64,000 nucleotides of DNA from Filobasidium wieringae (GCA_001600055.1 BCIV01000005.1:888228-952227), one strand, 5' to 3'; shown: positions 33,121 to 45,664, counted from the first letter of the stretch. Made by a program: numbers and translations. Notes: generated from the sequence alone by a model not told the origin.

Positions 33121-35710
33121 ATGTCCTCTTCCTCTCAGCGTCACCCACACGGACACGATCACTATTCCACCACCGCCACCTCGAGGGAAGAATTGGAAAC
33201 TCAGATAGTCAACGATATCTTCCCCACCGCAACACGTCAACACACAACCTCGACCCCCACCACCACCACCACCACTCGATCATCAGATCCTCATCTACTC
33301 TCGGCTATCAGAGAGACCGTTCATTACCTCAAACAACCACCGTCAAATGAACCAAACGGTGCTCCTCAACGAATGAACAGTACCAACCCGATCATGCTCG
33401 GGGAACCTGCGTCCATGGCGTCCTCCACGCATAGGAGCAATTCCCCCTTCGGAGACGATCATGCCGAGACTGGATCGGCCGTTTGGCAAGGAGGACAGGC
33501 GAGTGGGGAGAGTTCGGGTCAGGTGGGGAAGGAGAGGGTCAGGTTCGGCTCGGGTTATACTACCGGGTGAGTCGTGGGTTTTGATGCATGACGAGGTGGT
33601 CGTGCGATTCGGGCGGAGTGGGAAGGATGGGGAAAGGAAGAGGAGTTGGGTGAAACAGACAAAGGGAGACCACGACTTGGCTTTCAATTCAATTCAAAAA
33701 CTCTATCCCTATCCGTACACCATCAGACTTCTACCGTGGTTGTATACTGACTTGTCTGATTCATACACAGCGCACTAGGACCTAACAGAACCATCCACAC
33801 TTCAGACCCATCACCATCCCGTATCCGTCGAACTCACTCCTCGAGCGAACCCACCTCACCCCCTCGACCACCTACCATCCGTCTTCTCAGCACGGAACAG
33901 AAGAAACCTTCCCGACACGCCGACGTTATAGACAAGTGGGACGGAACCGGATTGGGGAAATCGATGTGGCATCATTCCGGTCCTTACGACGCTGCCGCAC
34001 CATCGAGGAACGACGCAAAGGAGAGAGGTGCAGAACGAGCCCCGATGGCCGTTTTCGATCCGAGAAAGGGAAGCAGGGTCACCGAGCTCGATGGGAAAGC
34101 TTTGGAAGGGGAGATCGGAGCGGGTCAACGACNAGGGCATACGAGATTGAGGAGTGGAAGTATTTCGAAAATGCAGCAGCAACAACAACATCAACAACAA
34201 GCTCAGACTCCCGATCAAGAGTTGACCCTTCCTACACTCCCCCTTACCGCTGGGATCCCCATGACCGCACGTCCTTCTCGATCGGGTAGGAAACCTTCCG
34301 TCTCTTCCCCTGGGATATACGGATCCTTGCAAGACGAATATTCCACCAGCGTTCCCACTTCGGGAGGATATTTCCCTGCCGACCTCACCCACCCAGGTTC
34401 GGCGGAGGTCGAGGGGAAGGGAAAGAGAGGCTCGGTCAGTTCTGATATCGAGGAGAAGAGGATGAGGGAAAAGGAGAGGGAATTGAAGAGGAGAGCTCTG
34501 CAGGCTGCTTGGGGGATCGATGAGCGTGAGTCTGGCTTTCGAGAGCCGAGAACCGCCTTGGGTGAAGGGATGGCTGATTTGGGTGGATCTGTTAGCGGAA
34601 CCGTTTGAGGATTTCTCGGGGTATGGACAGACTGAGCCAATTGATCGTGAGTATCGATCCTGACCCTTTACGAGTTACGAGGACCGAGTCGCTGATCTCC
34701 CTTTCGAATTCGGCTCAACAGTCAATGAACCTTATCGCGAACGCGAACCCGTCTCTGCCATCTCAAACGAATCCTCTCGACCTAATCGCTCACCTTCGAA
34801 ATCCGGAGGAGGCATGTCCCTAGGTGGACTAAGGAGGGCGACTTCTCGTTCTCAAGGAGGCAACCGAAGCCCGCTCACCCCTCACGGAGAGAACGGGCCG
34901 GAGTACTTTACGGTCAGGCCCTTGGAGGGAGATGGTCAAGTTAGCCCGGGAGCTGGTGGGAATGGGCTTGCGAGTACGAACGCGGGCGGAGCGAAGGGGG
35001 TCAAGAGGACGAGGAGTTTGATGCAGAGGTTCAGGGCGATGGTATGTCGCTCTCCGTTGCCGAGTATCGGACTGATATGCGTTGACTAACCATACGATGT
35101 CCACGCTTCGTAGCGAGACAACCCGAACGTCCCTGTGAACGATGATGTTCCTGTGGCAAACCGATCGGGTTCGCCTGCCGGTGCCGGTGGATTGGCGGGA
35201 GGACGACATTCCCCCTGGAACGAAGACACCCTGGGCATAATGAAGCCTGCCGAGCAAGGAGCGAACGTCACCTCGGCCTCCCACCCGGCACAACCGCCCA
35301 CCTTGCAATTAGGCCAGAACGGGGTCAAACGACACAACTCGTTTTTGAGCAGGAGGAAACCTAGTCGGAATGAAGTCCTCCCTTCCAGCCCTAACGAGGC
35401 ACACGAAGAGATCCTTTTCGGAGATTCGCCCGTCGAACCCGCTAGAGTGTCTCCCCCTCGGCATAGAGGGTACTCGAACGGGTACTCGTCGTCCGCGACG
35501 GGACAACACCGTAGTCGAGGCCTATCAGGATCGGGCGTAGGAATGGGGAGAGAAAAGGCGTTACCCCCACCTCCCCCCATTCAGCCGGTCATGCCGGATT
35601 TCAACGACCAGTTCAGCGATATGACCCTCAAACCTCCCGAGCAGAGCGGAGGCGGAGTTCAGAGGAAGACCAGTTTGATGAAGAAGTTGAAAGCTAGGAT
35701 TGGTAGTTGA
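33121..35710 (+). CDS. pal1: Pal1-family cell morphology protein
   Basis: Homologue of fission yeast Pal1, a membrane-associated protein of growth sites and early endocytic patches that keeps cell shape. Five exons (33121-33566, 33771-34525, 34596-34646, 34722-35041, 35114-35710) give 722 residues. The diagnostic block is HADVIDKWDGTGLGKSMWHH followed by SGPYDAAAPSRNDAK and PMAVFD, the Pal1 signature D-x-IDK-x-D-x-TG...HH-x-GPYDA-x-P-x-RN. The rest is low-complexity and disordered: a Thr run near residue 45, a Gln/His run (MQQQQQHQQQ), a charged helix REKERELKRRALQAAWGIDE and many Ser/Pro stretches. It ends TSLMKKLKARIGS, a basic amphipathic tail that could bind membrane. One undetermined base lies at 34133, inside exon 2. 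Intron 1 is 204 nt, longer than its neighbours. Confidence 0.88.
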
Positions 35711-36023
35711 ACAATCGTAATCGTAATGGTAAAGGGGTGGAGCACTACCTAGATGATGATTATATTTTCGATTTCCCTCTTATATGAATTGATTGCCATT
35801 GCACCAACTGAACCCCGAAATCGTAAAACGTCCAGATCTCACGATAGGTATCGACTCTATAGGGAAATCCAAGTCCTCGGTTCTAATTACAAGCCTGCTG
35901 ATCAAGCCTTTCTCTAATGAACGAACAATCGTCTCCTTTTCTCTTCTATATGAGGGTGTTAATGGGTGTAAGGGCGTAAAGAGCAAAACGAGAGGAGGGG
36001 GCGTATCGGAATCTAAACCTCAT
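35711..36023. other. convergent 3' flanks pal1 / ctp1
   Basis: Only short frames lie here (plus 35793-36245 overlaps the ctp1 end). It probably contains both polyadenylation regions. Confidence 0.4.
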
Positions 36024-37537
36024 CTAGATCTTTCCAGGTTCAAGCCATTTCAAGACGTTTTCGTAGACCGTAAAGATGATACTTCCCGACATCTGGATCC
36101 GAAGCGAACCGGGATCAGTCTCCCCTTGCTCGATTTCAAAACTGCCAAAAAGACCATGTCCATGTACGACTCACGGTCAATCGTGCGACACGGGGAGAAG
36201 CGCCTTTCCAGAAGGCCAGGACGCCTTCTTCCCTTACCGTCCTGATGAGACAATCGGCCGAGGATTTGTACAGGTTACCACCTTGTTGCATCCTCGTCTT
36301 TATCACGCTGCTCGATGTGGATGTGGATGTGAGGGGAAGGGGAGGAGATGGGTCAGCGGGGAAGGGCGAGGGGGAAGAGGAAAGAGGAAGGTTGGGCTTA
36401 CTCTAGAGGCATAGTCACATCTACCATACCACACCACGCGGAAGGAAAAAACCAGATCAGTTCATCCTCAACCAAAATGAACCGACCCTCGAACCCATTC
36501 CCACACCCCGTTCACGCTAGGTAACTCACAAACGGTAATTATCCCCGCAGCTCCACCCATCAGGACGACCTGGGTAGTCGTCACCTGTCCATCGGAAGAA
36601 CGGGATTTGAAGTAGTCCTTCATGAATTCATAGGAAGTGAACCTCGTTGCGGAGTTGGCGCTTTGTTTGAGGATCTATCGGGCGGTAAGGGGGGGGGGGC
36701 ATGGATATGGAAATGGAACGGGGCGGGGGGTTTCAAGTCAGTACCGTTGGGGGTTTGGGATGAGATAATAGAGGAGATGGCGGGGGACGAACGGTAGGGA
36801 CCAATCCTTTGTAGAGACTTAGGAAGCCTTCTTGTTGTACCATCGATCTGATCACTGCGATATTACCCCGAGGCAAGGTGGTAGATGATGCTCGGCCTTG
36901 AATGAGACGCGTTCTATCAAATGTAGTCGAGGTCAGTGGGGAGTGGATGAAGAGATGAATGGGAGGAGTGTGGAGAGAGGAGAAGGGAAGGGGGGAGAGC
37001 GGAAGACGTACTTGATCGATTCTGATGGAGTCACGGCTACTATCGATTCTATCGCCCCCGCTCCCATTCCAGCTACCAAGCAAACCCCCTCAATTCAACC
37101 GCCCATCCGAACCCTTCCCTTCCCAAGTACTCACCCAGGATGTTCCGCCCGGGGGAAAGCTTCCCCTCATCCCCCTTTAGCAAATTCCTGATACTCTCAA
37201 AAGTATAAAACCTGGTTCCCGCTTTAACGGCATTCCCGATCACGACGGGAGCGCATCCTCTATAAAACCCTGTGATCCCGTCCGAAGCGAAGGTCTGCTT
37301 GATGATCGTCGTCAACGAGGTCGGAGTGGTTTTGAGCAGGGGGGATTGTTGTTTAGACAACTGGGTTCGGGTTTTGACGTATTCCGTTGGCTGGGAGTGG
37401 GGAAATAGGTCGTGTGGTGAGTAGGTGGTGGGAAAGAGGAGAGGGTACGATGTACTCACGTAGGTGACAAAGGCCTCTATGCTTCCTGCTACAGCACCCG
37501 CGATCAACCCGGAGTAGCTGCTTTTTCTCTCAGACAT
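36024..37537 (-). CDS. ctp1: mitochondrial citrate (tricarboxylate) carrier
   Basis: SLC25A1-type carrier exchanging mitochondrial citrate for cytosolic anions, feeding acetyl-CoA and lipid synthesis. Exons joined on the minus strand read MSERKSSYSGLIAGAVAGS and FVTYPTEYVKTRTQLSKQ. They continue with GFYRGCAPVVIGNAVKAGTR, GMGAGAIESIVAVTPSESIK, TRLIQGRA and GFLSLYKGLVPT. After that come QSANSATRFTSYEFMKDYF, GGAAGIITV, TMPLDVIKTRMQ, GVLAFWKGASPRVARLT and SGSIIFTVYENVLKWLEPGK. All three carrier repeats are present with P-x-[EDS]-x-x-K-[TA]-R motifs; the repeat 1 YPTEYVKT and repeat 2 TPSES(I)KT sequences are diagnostic for citrate carriers. About 300 residues. Introns are short, and the one between VPT and ILKQSAN has a GTTCGT donor. 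I place the stop at 36024-36026, after EPGKI. Confidence 0.93.
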
Positions 37538-38101
37538 TGTGAGCCGTGTACTGGTTGTTTCTGGCCCGGAGTTGTTTTGTGTGATAGCCAGAAGAGACGC
37601 CTATCCAGATTATAGATACAATAGATGCAATAGATGCAGGTATAACGGATCCTGTGGTTTCCCCTGTTTATATCGAACGATTGTAACGACCCGAGATCCG
37701 AAATCGCTTGGCTCGACTTGGCATGGATCCCGGTTCATTTATCTCTAGAACGCATACTCGTTATCCAGTGCATCTCAATAACGCATATTCGTTGTCGTGT
37801 GATGGTTGATGATATCACCTCGGACGTTTCAAACTCGTCAGAATCATCAATTCGACCGTAAAAAAACTACAAAACGCTGTGGATTTCCATTTCGACGTCG
37901 CAGCTCAGTGATCAGCTGGAAATACCCATCGTCATAGCTTCACAAGAGAGCAGCGTGGAAATCCATGTGATACCCATCAATCGCCTTGGCAACTGCGTAA
38001 TTCCCACTCCTCATCTGCCTCTTCAACTGTATAAGGAACACCTCACCGAATCGTCCCCTGACATGGCGGTATTCTTTTAAAACTTGCAACCTCAAGCGAC
38101 G
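37538..38101. promoter_or_regulatory. divergent promoter region ctp1 / plc1
   Basis: This is the intergenic region between two divergent starts. Small frames lack motifs. There are two near-identical short words (ATAGATACAATAGATGCAATAGATGC) around 37610-37635. No named site. Confidence 0.4.
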
Positions 38102-41100
38102 ATGAGTTCGCCATCTCCCCCCAGTTCGGGAGGAACGATGAACCACGGTCAAATCCCTAGCATCCTCCTGCACGGTGTACCCATGATCAAACTATCCAAT
38201 AAAAAGGTGAAACAACGCACCGTCTGGTTAAGCGCTGAAGGACCTAGTATTCGCTGGGACAGTCGGAAATTAGGGATAGGTCCGTAGTCGTCACCTCATC
38301 TCCTGCTCATGTCATTTAAACTCGCACTCTTATTTCTACCTTACTACCACACTCATCTAGTCCGAATGGATCAGATCCGTGAAGTCCGGTACGGCCCTCC
38401 CGCCTCCCCACCCTACCCCATCCCCGGCTTAACCCCTTCAGCCCGAACCCGCTGGATCTCCCTAGTCTACACCCAACCTCCTTCAAGCTGGAAGACACTC
38501 AATATAGTCGCCCTGACGGAGGACGATTTTCAACTCATGGTACGGACCGTTCGGGGGCTTTTGAGCGCTATAAGGGGGATAGGGGAGAGTGAATTGGAGG
38601 GGGGTGGGGTTATTGGGATCACGGGGGATATTGAGAGGAGAGGACCGGGTGGGTTGGGGACCGGTGTGGCTGTCGGGGGCGGTGTTGGTGTTGGTGTTGG
38701 CGCGGACGGGTTGGAAGTAGGGAATGGGGATGGGGTGGGGTTCGAGGAGTGTAAGAGGGTTTGTAAAGGGTTAGGAGTCGTGGGGAGGGAAAGCGTCGCT
38801 CTGATAGATCATTATTGGAAAGTAAGCCGTCATCCCTTCCCATCTCCACCCGGGCCGTGATTCTCACTTCCCAACCATTCACCTCCACACTCACCCACCA
38901 GCTCGTTCAACCAAACAACCAAGCCTACCTGACCCCATCCGAACTGACCCTCCTCCTAAAACTGATCAAGACTCAACCGGAAATCCAACTCCTCTATAAT
39001 GACCTCACCGCCTCTGGCCCGCTGGACGAAAAACGGTTCCGAAATTTCCTCCTGGACGTTCAGATGACGAGACAGACCGAGCAAGGGATCAGGAGGTCGT
39101 TTGAATCTCTGTTCGAAGATGAGCGGGAGGGCGGGGAGAGTTCGACGACCAGCGATCGGACGGGGAACGATTTGGGTTCTTTAGCCATTGATACGCTGGA
39201 GGGGGATTCGGATTCGATCACGCCGCCTACCCCTCTCGCCCTGACTCTGGACCAGTTCACTGAGTTCCTTTCGTCCCCCTCGAACGCCATCCTCGACCCG
39301 GTCCAGAGGAAGGTCTGTCAAGATATGTCAAGACCCTTGCCGGATTACTTTATATCGAGTTCACATAACACTTATCTGATTGGACATCAGTGGAAAGGAG
39401 AGTCCACCGTCGAGGGGTATGTGAGGGCTTTGTTAGCTGGGTGTAGGAGCGTGGAGAGTGAGTCCGAACCGTCATCTCCACTGCGCGCGGTTCATGGGAT
39501 CTCAAAGTGACGATTTCTCCAACTCACTCAGTCGATATCTACGACGGGGACGCGGAACCGATAGTCTACCACGGAAAGACCTTGACCGGATCCGTACCCG
39601 TCCGAGCCGTATGCGTGGCCATAGCTTCCTACGCATTCATGGCGAGTCCTTACCCCGTCATCATCTCTGCCGAAGTCCACTGCGGTTCGGAAAGCCAGAT
39701 CAAGCTGGTCCAGATCTTGAAGGAGGTTTTCGGGGGGCAGTTGGTCACTGGGGCTTTACCTGGGTTCGAGGGGGTGCCGGAGGGAAGGTTACCTAGTCCT
39801 GAGCAGTTGAGGTATCGGGTGCTTTTCAAGGTATGTCGTAGAGCGTCAATATGTTTTGTCCGATTGACTGGTTGATCTGGAACGAACGAATTGGTTCTAG
39901 TCTAAACGATCTATTGAAGTGGAGGATCCGAAATCTACCGATCCGTCGGTCGTGACTTTTGTCTCGGACTCTGCGGATTCCACCGAATCGTCTGAACCTG
40001 ATCATCATCATTTGGGTAGGACATCGACCGTTCGACTCCCGGTCACTCTATATCGTACTGATTCGGTTCCCCTCTGGCAGGCCGATCGTCCACTTCCACT
40101 TCGGCTTCGAGAGGGTTTTTCGACAAAGTCACCTCGAAAGTGGCTCAACTCACCGTCGCTTCCCCGGAAACGCCTACGTTCCGTCAACTACCTCGAAGGT
40201 CATCTTCCCTGGATTCGAGGAAATCTTCCTCCTCCGCTTCAGGCGTCAAGAAACAGACCATCGTGCCCGAACTGGCCGCGCTGATGATCTACACGGCCGG
40301 GGTCAAGTATCGCGGGTTCAGTAAGCTGGTGGAATACAAGGTCGAGGAGATGTTCTCCGTCTCGGAAAAAGTAGCGACCAAGATCTTGAAGGCCACCCCG
40401 CTGGATTTCATCAAGCATAACAGGGGTCATCTTTCCCGAGTTTATCCTCATGGGATCAGGTTGACTAGTACGAATTACGCGCCTCATCACTTTTGGGCGA
40501 TGGGGGCTCAGTTGGTAGCTTTGAATTGGCAGACGTGTGGTGCGTGTATCCCGATGCTCCAGCGCAAGTACAACCTGTTAAAGACATTCATGAATAGATT
40601 CCGGGTTCGCCCTGAATGCCGCCATGTTCGCTCGGAATGGTCATTCGGGGTATATCATGAAACCCGAAGCTCTCCGGACCCGGAACAAGGAGCTTCTTGC
40701 GAGTAAGGAGAGGCATATATTGCAGATTTCTGTAGGTGCCATAAGCGAATGACCCAGTGGGCGAAAGCTGATACGAGTTTAACGGGTAGATCCTTTCTGG
40801 ACAATCCCTTCCGGTGCCTACTGACACGGACGTCGAGGATAGTAGGTTATACGTAGAGGTGACCATCCACGTACCCGCTATGGATGCCAGTCAGAGCATC
40901 CGATCGGTCGGAATGACCTCGCCTTCTACTCCCGGGACCACGACGGCATCTGATACGTGTACCGGTCGGACGAGGATCGTTTCCGGAAACACCTTCAATC
41001 CCGCTTGGCAAGACTCGGTTCGATTGAGCTTTGATGCTTATCGCGGGCTGTTGGATATCGCGTTCTTGAGCGTGGAAGTGAAACATGCCGTGGCTCTCTC

Positions 41101-41300
41101 GGACGACGTGACTGTTGCGCATTTCTGTGCTAGTCTAGGGACACTCGAACAAGGTGAGTAAGTCGCACGTCCCTGAGGTATTATCTTACTAACGCCGTTC
41201 ATTTGCGACTGTAGGATACCGATACCTTCCTCTGTTCGATCAACAGATGTCGCAGTATCTGTTCTCGACGCTTTTCGTCAAGATCAACCTGACCGTCTAA
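38102..41300 (+). CDS. plc1: phosphoinositide-specific phospholipase C
   Basis: Hydrolyses PIP2 to IP3 and diacylglycerol at the plasma membrane in Ca2+/stress signalling. Nine exons (38102-38279, 38361-38821, 38902-39457, 39532-39830, 39901-40015, 40081-40539, 40598-40731, 40790-41153, 41215-41300) give 883 residues. Domains in order: a PH-like region ([21 protein letters not shown], about residues 30-150) interrupted by a Gly-rich insert; an EF-hand-like helical region ([17 protein letters not shown]); and the X box with catalytic His in [13 protein letters not shown] and [20 protein letters not shown]. The second His region is [12 protein letters not shown], with a Ser-rich X/Y linker. The Y box has [40 protein letters not shown] and [20 protein letters not shown]2 domain follows ([36 protein letters not shown]) and the protein ends FVKINLTV. 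It is complete, with all catalytic motifs kept. Confidence 0.95.
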
Positions 41301-41356
41301 GATTCTACCGGACCGGAACATTACGATTAGAGCTTACTATATATAACGAACCACTT

Positions 41357-41800
41357 TTATGATGACAAATACCTGATTGTATAGTACTCGCACTTGTCAA
41401 CGAGGAACATGACGACGATTATGATATTATTGGCCGCAGGCAGTTGAGATCCTATTGTTTTTGACTCAGGTGTGTATAGGAGTAACACCGGAAGCGTAGG
41501 AGGACGTTTCAGACAGGAACCAGCGTCAAGGAGGAGCAGGAAGCACGGTCTTTCACCTACGGAAAGTTCAACTTGCAATTCATCGCTCCTAAACTGAATA
41601 CCTGGACCATCACCCACGGAACCAGGAGCGATTTTGACTGTCGGGTATTCTGCTTATAGTGTCAATACGAGCACCGGGCTGCCCAAAGGGTCGTTCATCT
41701 CGCTTTCATCCATCTTTCGGTCTTGATGACGGGACGGAGGAGAGTCCTCCTTCTCTTGTAACGGGATATGAACGATCGTGGGAATCTTATGGTGGTTCAT
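41357..41800 (-). pseudogene. small unknown gene with in-frame stop
   Basis: Two open pieces lie in one minus-strand frame, split by a single TAA at 41654-41656. The upstream piece starts at 41800: MNHHKIPTIVHIPLQEKED then RKMDESEMNDPLGSPVLVLT. The downstream piece reads EYPTVKIAPGSVGDGPGIQF then DELQVELSVGERPCFLLLLD and continues to a stop at 41357, possibly after a further 69-nt in-frame intron. Both pieces have protein-like composition. No intron of reasonable length removes the TAA in phase. It may be a disabled gene, an unusual readthrough, or a 48-residue protein followed by chance open frame. No family recognised. Confidence 0.3.
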
Positions 41801-42733
41801 GATCGTACTCGATTTAAGATATGTTACATCCTCGTTGGCACGCCGTTTGCGCGGCTACTCGAGCGTGTTTCTCATCGGAAAAACATCATATTCCTTTGCC
41901 TCGTTTTGCGTTCCTCGTTACACTTGCATACGTATTGTGAAGAAACAGCTGAGACTCTTCGGAGGCAATGGGAGAAGGTATACAGGTATGTCCGAGCTTG
42001 TTAGCATCTCGATCACAGACACATCGAGTGAAAGGTGTATGGGTTTGTTTGATCTTGCACCCGGGTCAGGGTCTAGGCAATCGTGTTGCGATTCCGTGGG
42101 AGAACGGAGCCGATACTCAGCATACTCACGGATAGAGGACGATATTGAAGCTAAAGTCATTCCTCAGGGAGAATTTATCACTTGAGAATTGATAATGTGC
42201 GGAAGAAGTCCGAGGATGACCGGTCCATCGATTTTTCAAAGACCGCCGCGGCGATACTCGAGAAATCACATTGTGGTCCGAGCGGACGAACGAAAAGTTG
42301 CAACCATTGATCATGAGAGTCAATGTGCAGTGCCAGACGTAGAACGATCATTGTGATAACTTACGGTATTCTGTTCGAGTCGTGGGTTTTGAGGATTTCA
42401 CTATCGCGCGGCGGTTCGTGCCGTCTGACGCTTCGATACTGTGGGATCTCCTGCATGGCCTTCCATAGTGCCACTGTACAACGGATCCGATCCGTTAGAT
42501 TACCTCTAACCATCGACTAGCAACTCCTAGAAAGACCCGTTCTCAAGGATTTAATGCCAGGCTCACCCCTCTTCTCTCAAGTGTTTCTCGTGCCAAAGAT
42601 GAAACACGTGAGACGTATTAGTCAGCAATCGTTTTCGGACCCGAGGTCTGATAACATCAGATATCACGAACGATGATAACCATCCACTTTGCTCAATTCG
42701 GAGGCTGGGACCATTCAAATCGAATCAGCAACG
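41801..42733. other. no supported gene
   Basis: Overlapping frames exist on both strands (plus 41778-42185, minus 41918-42160) but none has a motif, a convincing start or splice partners. The last 300 bases are the probable promoter of taf9. Confidence 0.35.
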
Positions 42734-43674
42734 ATGTCAGTGACAAACACATCGTCCGCATCGGATCGTACAGTCTGTAAGCTTCCGATCGACATAAGAT
42801 GTGTTCGGGTCAGCTCATGAGGATCCTATACCGTTCACGATCAGTACCCAACACTGCTCGACTGATAGCGCTTTTGATGGCCGGGCAGGGGGTGGAAGAT
42901 GCAGATGAACGGGTGTTGCATCAGTTGATGGATTTCTCTTATCGTAGGTTACCTACCATTCAGGCTGTTGGAGCGTCCTCAGCCTACTGACCGCTGCCTG
43001 ACTTGCGATCGTACAGGATACACGACGGACCTTTTGACGGATGCCAAATCGTTTGCGACCCATGCGGGTCGGACGGGGACGGTAGAGACGAGTGATATCG
43101 AGATGGCCATTCAGACACGGAGCGGTTACGAGTTCACCGAAGGTGCACCGAAAGATGTGAGCCTGCTACCGTTCACCAAGATCTAATCAATCAGCTTATC
43201 ACCCTGTCCGCCGACCGTCCTCCGTGCTCCCCCCCCCTCGATCCACAGTTCCTTCTTCCCCTAGCTAAACAACTCAACAAAATCCCCCTCCCTACTCTCT
43301 CACAAGCATACACCCATATCCTCCTCCCACCGCCATCCCAAATGCTGGGGAACGTCAATTTCAACCTCGTCCCTTCCCGACCGGTCACGGGGGAAGGACT
43401 GTACGAATCTTACAACGACGATGATGATGAGAGCGGGTGGGGGAGTGTGGACGAGGGCGAACTGCAGGAAGATGATCAGGCTGAGAAGGTTGAGGAGATG
43501 GAGGAGCGGGATGAACCTGTTCCCCCCGGCGTTCTAGGGACGGTAGGGGAGGAAGACGCGGACGATGTCGTCGATGAGGTCGAGGAGAATGATGGGATGG
43601 ATGTGGAAGAGGGTACGAACGGGGAACCGAGTCGGGGAGTCAAACGTGAGCTCGATGATCCCGAGGACGCTTGA
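42734..43674 (+). CDS. taf9: TFIID/SAGA histone-fold subunit TAF9
   Basis: Histone-fold subunit shared by TFIID and SAGA in RNA polymerase II initiation; it pairs with TAF6. Four exons (42734-42776, 42845-42943, 43017-43156, 43195-43674) give 253 residues. The start MSVTNTSSASDRTV joins to LPNTARLIALLMAGQGVEDA, the first histone-fold helix. Then follow VLHQLMDFSYRYTTDLLTDA, KSFATHAGRTGTVETSDIEM and AIQTRSGYEF, the conserved TAF9 helix 2 to 3 block. After LAKQLNKIPLPTL and MLGNVNFNLV the tail is strongly acidic (EEDADDVVDEVEENDGMDVE). Intron 3 is only 38 nt (43157-43194), the shortest I placed in the window. The gene converges on the cyclin C gene, leaving 148 bases between stops. Confidence 0.9.
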
Positions 43675-43822
43675 AGGGACGTGAACGAGTGAACGACTGA
43701 ACGTGAGCCAGTGGAGTAGACGAAATAACGACCATCTCCGAACCGCATATCAATGTACTGTACAACCGTAATCCTCATACAATCGACCATATGTAGCACC
43801 GCCACGTTTCCCTCCTTCGCTT

Positions 43823-45664
43823 TCATTTCCTCCTCCCCTCCTTCTCCCGCCTGACAGCCGTCTCCCCCCACAACCTCGCGAGCAGAGGCCCGATCTGGTC
43901 TTCCTTCAGAACGCTCTGTACGAATAGACGCTTGGTCGGGTCGGGTCGACGTTTGGCGGTGTTAGGATCGTCTTCGTCGTCGTCATTGTCGCTGTCGTCG
44001 TTGTTGTCGTTATCGTCGTCGTAATCAGAAAAGAAAGATGAGGAGGAGGAGGAGGAGGAAGGAGAACCCGGATCGGGCTCGGTCAGATTCGGATCGACCT
44101 CTTTCCGGCCCGTTTGAAGCTGGATGACGGGTTGAAGCGGTTCTATCTTCTCCTTCTCCTTTCCTTTCCCTTGCTCTTTTCCTTGCTCTTTTCCCTTTAC
44201 CGGTCCTTGCACCTTGACCTGCCCCTCCCCCTGACTCCCCCCCTGACTCCGCCTCAACATCTGCGCCGCCCGGTACGCCATGAGCGCGGCCTTCGGGTCC
44301 ACCCCTTCCCCATTCCCATTCCCATTCCCCGCCAGTCCCAGTCCCATTCCGATGCCCGGAGCGGGAAATCGTTTACCCCCCGCCCCAGCCCCAGCCCCGG
44401 CACTGCCTACAGTACCTAAAGCGTCCCACAGCGGGTAATGAGCGACGAGCGTCTGTGCGATGGAGAGGAGGATGGGGTGGGAGATGGATAGGGTGGAGAA
44501 GAAGTGGGGTGCTGTTTGACGGGTTAGGAGGCGGATGCGCGGGGCGGCCGCGGTCGAGGGGTTTGAGGTGGGAGTGGGGTTGGTGACAGGTGCGGACCCC
44601 TTTTGAGTCTGTCCGACTGTAGTGCCCGCACCCTGCTGGATAGTGAACCAGACCTGAGGCTCCTCCTCGTCCTCCCCATCCCCATCCCCATCCACATTCC
44701 CCTGCGCATCCGCATCCGCCCCTGCCCCTGCCACGTTCGGAACGGGAACCAAAACCTTTCCCCTCAAACGATAACTATCCGACCCTGTCTTGTCCTCCAT
44801 GGCGAAGGCCACGTAGAGGGCGGCGAGGGCGATCAGGTAGGGCGGGTGGGTTAGGGAGAGGTGCGTTTTGTAGCTGTCGTTTAGCAGGAACCTGTGCGAA
44901 GTGGAAGGGGGGGGAGGTTAGTTTGGTTATGTATGTGAAGAGAGGGGATGCACGGGACGAACCAGGCCATCTGGAAAACCCCATCGTCCACTTGCCACCC
45001 CCCATTCCCCGTCCCCCTCTTCCTCGTCCCCCTCGTCCTCCCCACGTAATCCGCAATCTCCTCGTCCTCCTCGGCTGGATCGGACCAATACCCATCATCG
45101 ATCGGTTCCCTCCCACAGACCGCCGCGAGGGTCTTGTAAGGGTGATAACAGACCAGATCGAACCCCAGCTCACTCAAGAGGTAGAACTCCATCTCCGCCA
45201 ACTTGGTGTAGTCCGTAGGGATCGGTCGGGGGGTGTATTCCGCCAGACACGAGCGGGCTTCGGCGAGGACGGATTTGACGTGGATGGGGGATTCTTCCGT
45301 CTTGGCCGCGACGTAGACGCAGCTGATGAGGACCAAGAACGGGTCCGTCCTCGAGAAATCGTTATGGAGGTAGAACCGTTTGAAATAGACCGAGGCGGTG
45401 GAGATGACGGGTTGGCGCAGGGAGAGTTTCCGGGAGAGTTTGTGGATGAGGTGGTGGAAGTGGATATGGAGGGCGTGGATGTGGGAGATGGGGAGGTGGG
45501 AGATGAGATGATCTGATGAGGTGAGGAAGGAGGATTGGATGTGGGAGAGAGGGAGGAGCCAGGTGTTGCATTGCGTGGATGACCAGAAGTCGCTGTACGC
45601 AGGTCAGGGAGATGGGGTTTGCGAGTCGACGGGTGGAGCGTGCGGAGCGTACTCACCTGGCCAT
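43823..45664 (-). CDS. ssn8: cyclin C, Mediator kinase module
   Basis: Cyclin partner of Cdk8 (Srb10/Ssn3) in the Mediator kinase module, regulating RNA polymerase II transcription in the nucleus. Three exons (45664-45657, 45592-44963, 44891-43823) give 568 residues. The first coding exon is only 8 nt. The cyclin box shows MASDFWSSTQCNTWLLPL, SRKLSLRQPVISTASVYFKR, FYLHNDFSRTDPFLVLISCV, YVAAKTEESP, TKLAEMEFYLLSELGFDLVC and YHPYKTLAAV, then FLLNDSYKTHLSLTHPPYLI. All are typical of cyclin C. Two things are unusual: a charged insert of about 45 residues within the second cyclin fold region (DPAEEDEEIADYVG with basic repeats), and a C-terminal extension of roughly 300 residues rich in Gly, Ala and Gln with a Ser/Asp run (FFSDYDDDNDNNDDSDND). 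Typical cyclin C proteins have about 280-320 residues. Confidence 0.93.
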
